A DNA stretch of 21,905 nt. It comes from JAVBSX01 sp031549565. Lineage in GTDB: Bacteria; Planctomycetota; Planctomycetia; Pirellulales; Thermoguttaceae. A model generated the notes under the pieces. It was not told where the DNA came from, made no database searches, and saw only the letters and a program-made list of their open reading frames with translations. Both the position numbers and the translations under genes were made by a program. This document shows positions 21,529 through 21,905 of this stretch, one piece after another. The DNA lies in contig JAVBPO010000149.1 of assembly GCA_031549565.1 (NCBI GenBank), positions 1 to 21,905 of the forward strand, given 5' to 3'. Numbering within the stretch: position 1 is the stretch's first letter; every line of letters starts with the position of its first letter.

Positions 21529-21905
21529 GAAGATCTGCACCGACGAAAAGCGGGCTCGAAAGGAGTTGGGACAGATCGGGGCGCATGTTCTTTCACAAAG
21601 GCTTGACCAGATAATCGAAGCAGAAAATCTGGAAGAACTTCGTTTTCTTCCCGGGAATTATCACGAATTGACTGGTGATCGCCATGGGGAGTTGGCTGTA
21701 AGCTTGCGAGGGTTGACCCGACTTATTTTCCAGCCGGATCACGATCCGCGCTCAGACCGTCTTCGCCTTTGCGGTGTCGAAACCGAAGAAACTGGCAGAG
21801 TTGGGACTGATGAATTTTGGCCCAGCGTTCGCTGTCTTTTTTTGAAATACTGCGGCGATGGTGGAGCGATGGGCGAGCAAGCCGAGAAAAACGAGGGTCA
21901 CGGCG
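21497..21905 (+). CDS. HigB/RelE-superfamily toxin-like protein (partial, runs off window)
   Basis: The frame from ATG 21497 stays open to the window end (136 codons). Residues 1-85 resemble HigB-type mRNA interferase toxins: RITYANSRIEKICTDEKRA, then LDQIIEAENLEELRFLPG, then YHELTGDRHGELAVSLRG and LTRLIFQPDHDP. Typical members are about 95-115 residues and end shortly after a W-x-x-V...I-L-x-x-x-D-Y-H stretch. Here a Trp-containing segment (DEFWPSVRCLFLKY) comes later than usual and no stop follows, so the C-terminus is extended or rearranged. HigB genes usually precede a HigA antitoxin; that would lie beyond the window. Start choice rests on the family N-terminus; the Shine-Dalgarno is weak. 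It overlaps the comEC stop. Confidence 0.65.
   Translation, partial: MRITYANSRIEKICTDEKRARKELGQIGAHVLSQRLDQIIEAENLEELRFLPGNYHELTGDRHGELAVSLRGLTRLIFQPDHDPRSDRLRLCGVETEETGRVGTDEFWPSVRCLFLKYCGDGGAMGEQAEKNEGHG

Noticed and set aside
21752..21905. Minus-strand open frame entering from the right edge (about 50 codons, AVTLVFLGLLAHRS...)
   Set aside because: It overlaps the HigB-like frame, has no recognised motif and is cut by the window edge. It would matter only if sequence beyond 21905 supports it.

Overview
This window looks like a chromosomal segment of a planctomycete (Planctomycetota), probably a Pirellulales-like lineage. This is inferred from a PEP-CTERM sorting-signal protein, a BlaI plus M56/BlaR1-type pair whose C-terminus is not a beta-lactam sensor, an enlarged UvrA, a futalosine-pathway menaquinone gene, and long intergenic stretches with short-period repeats. 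No rRNA, tRNA or CRISPR array was seen. Most genes stand alone with their own promoter or terminator; the only clear operon is blaI-blaR1.

Layout. The left edge carries the 3' end of an IS630-type transposase (1-128), then a membrane-anchored LysM/L,D-transpeptidase-like protein without the catalytic cysteine (167-2281, minus) and a WD40 remnant (2427-2654). Next come mqnD (2865-3746, minus), a 30-bp-arm inverted repeat, an orphan dhaL (4041-4670, minus), a 524-nt gap with 9-nt-period repeats and a terminator, and a 718-residue flagellin with a coiled-coil insert (5195-7351, minus). A PfkB-family sugar kinase (7694-8671) and a cysteine-containing winged-helix regulator (8898-9566) are on the plus strand. 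blaR1 and blaI (9636-12054, minus) follow, with a palindromic candidate operator over the blaI promoter. Then come a 1755-residue UvrA (12177-17444, minus), a PEP-CTERM protein with a long structured leader (17628-18275, minus), a 706-nt AT-rich gap, comEC (18982-21528, plus), and an overlapping HigB-like toxin gene that runs off the right edge.

The most interesting object is uvrA. It encodes three ABC ATPase modules (a complete UvrA followed by a second N-terminal half). It is interrupted, without loss of reading frame, by four palindromic elements whose inverted arms are built of 7-nt tandem units. Three use GGACAGA units. Two of those are exactly 144 nt long and share a related core. The fourth uses AATTACG units and sits between the UvrA modules. 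A GGACAGA heptamer array contains no stop codon in any of the six frames, which may explain why these repeats survive inside a gene. The behaviour resembles the in-frame palindromic elements known from Rickettsia, but the sequences look different. Further points of interest are an M56 peptidase fused to a secretin-like domain, a UvrA Walker B Asp-to-Ala change, and the structured leader of the PEP-CTERM gene.
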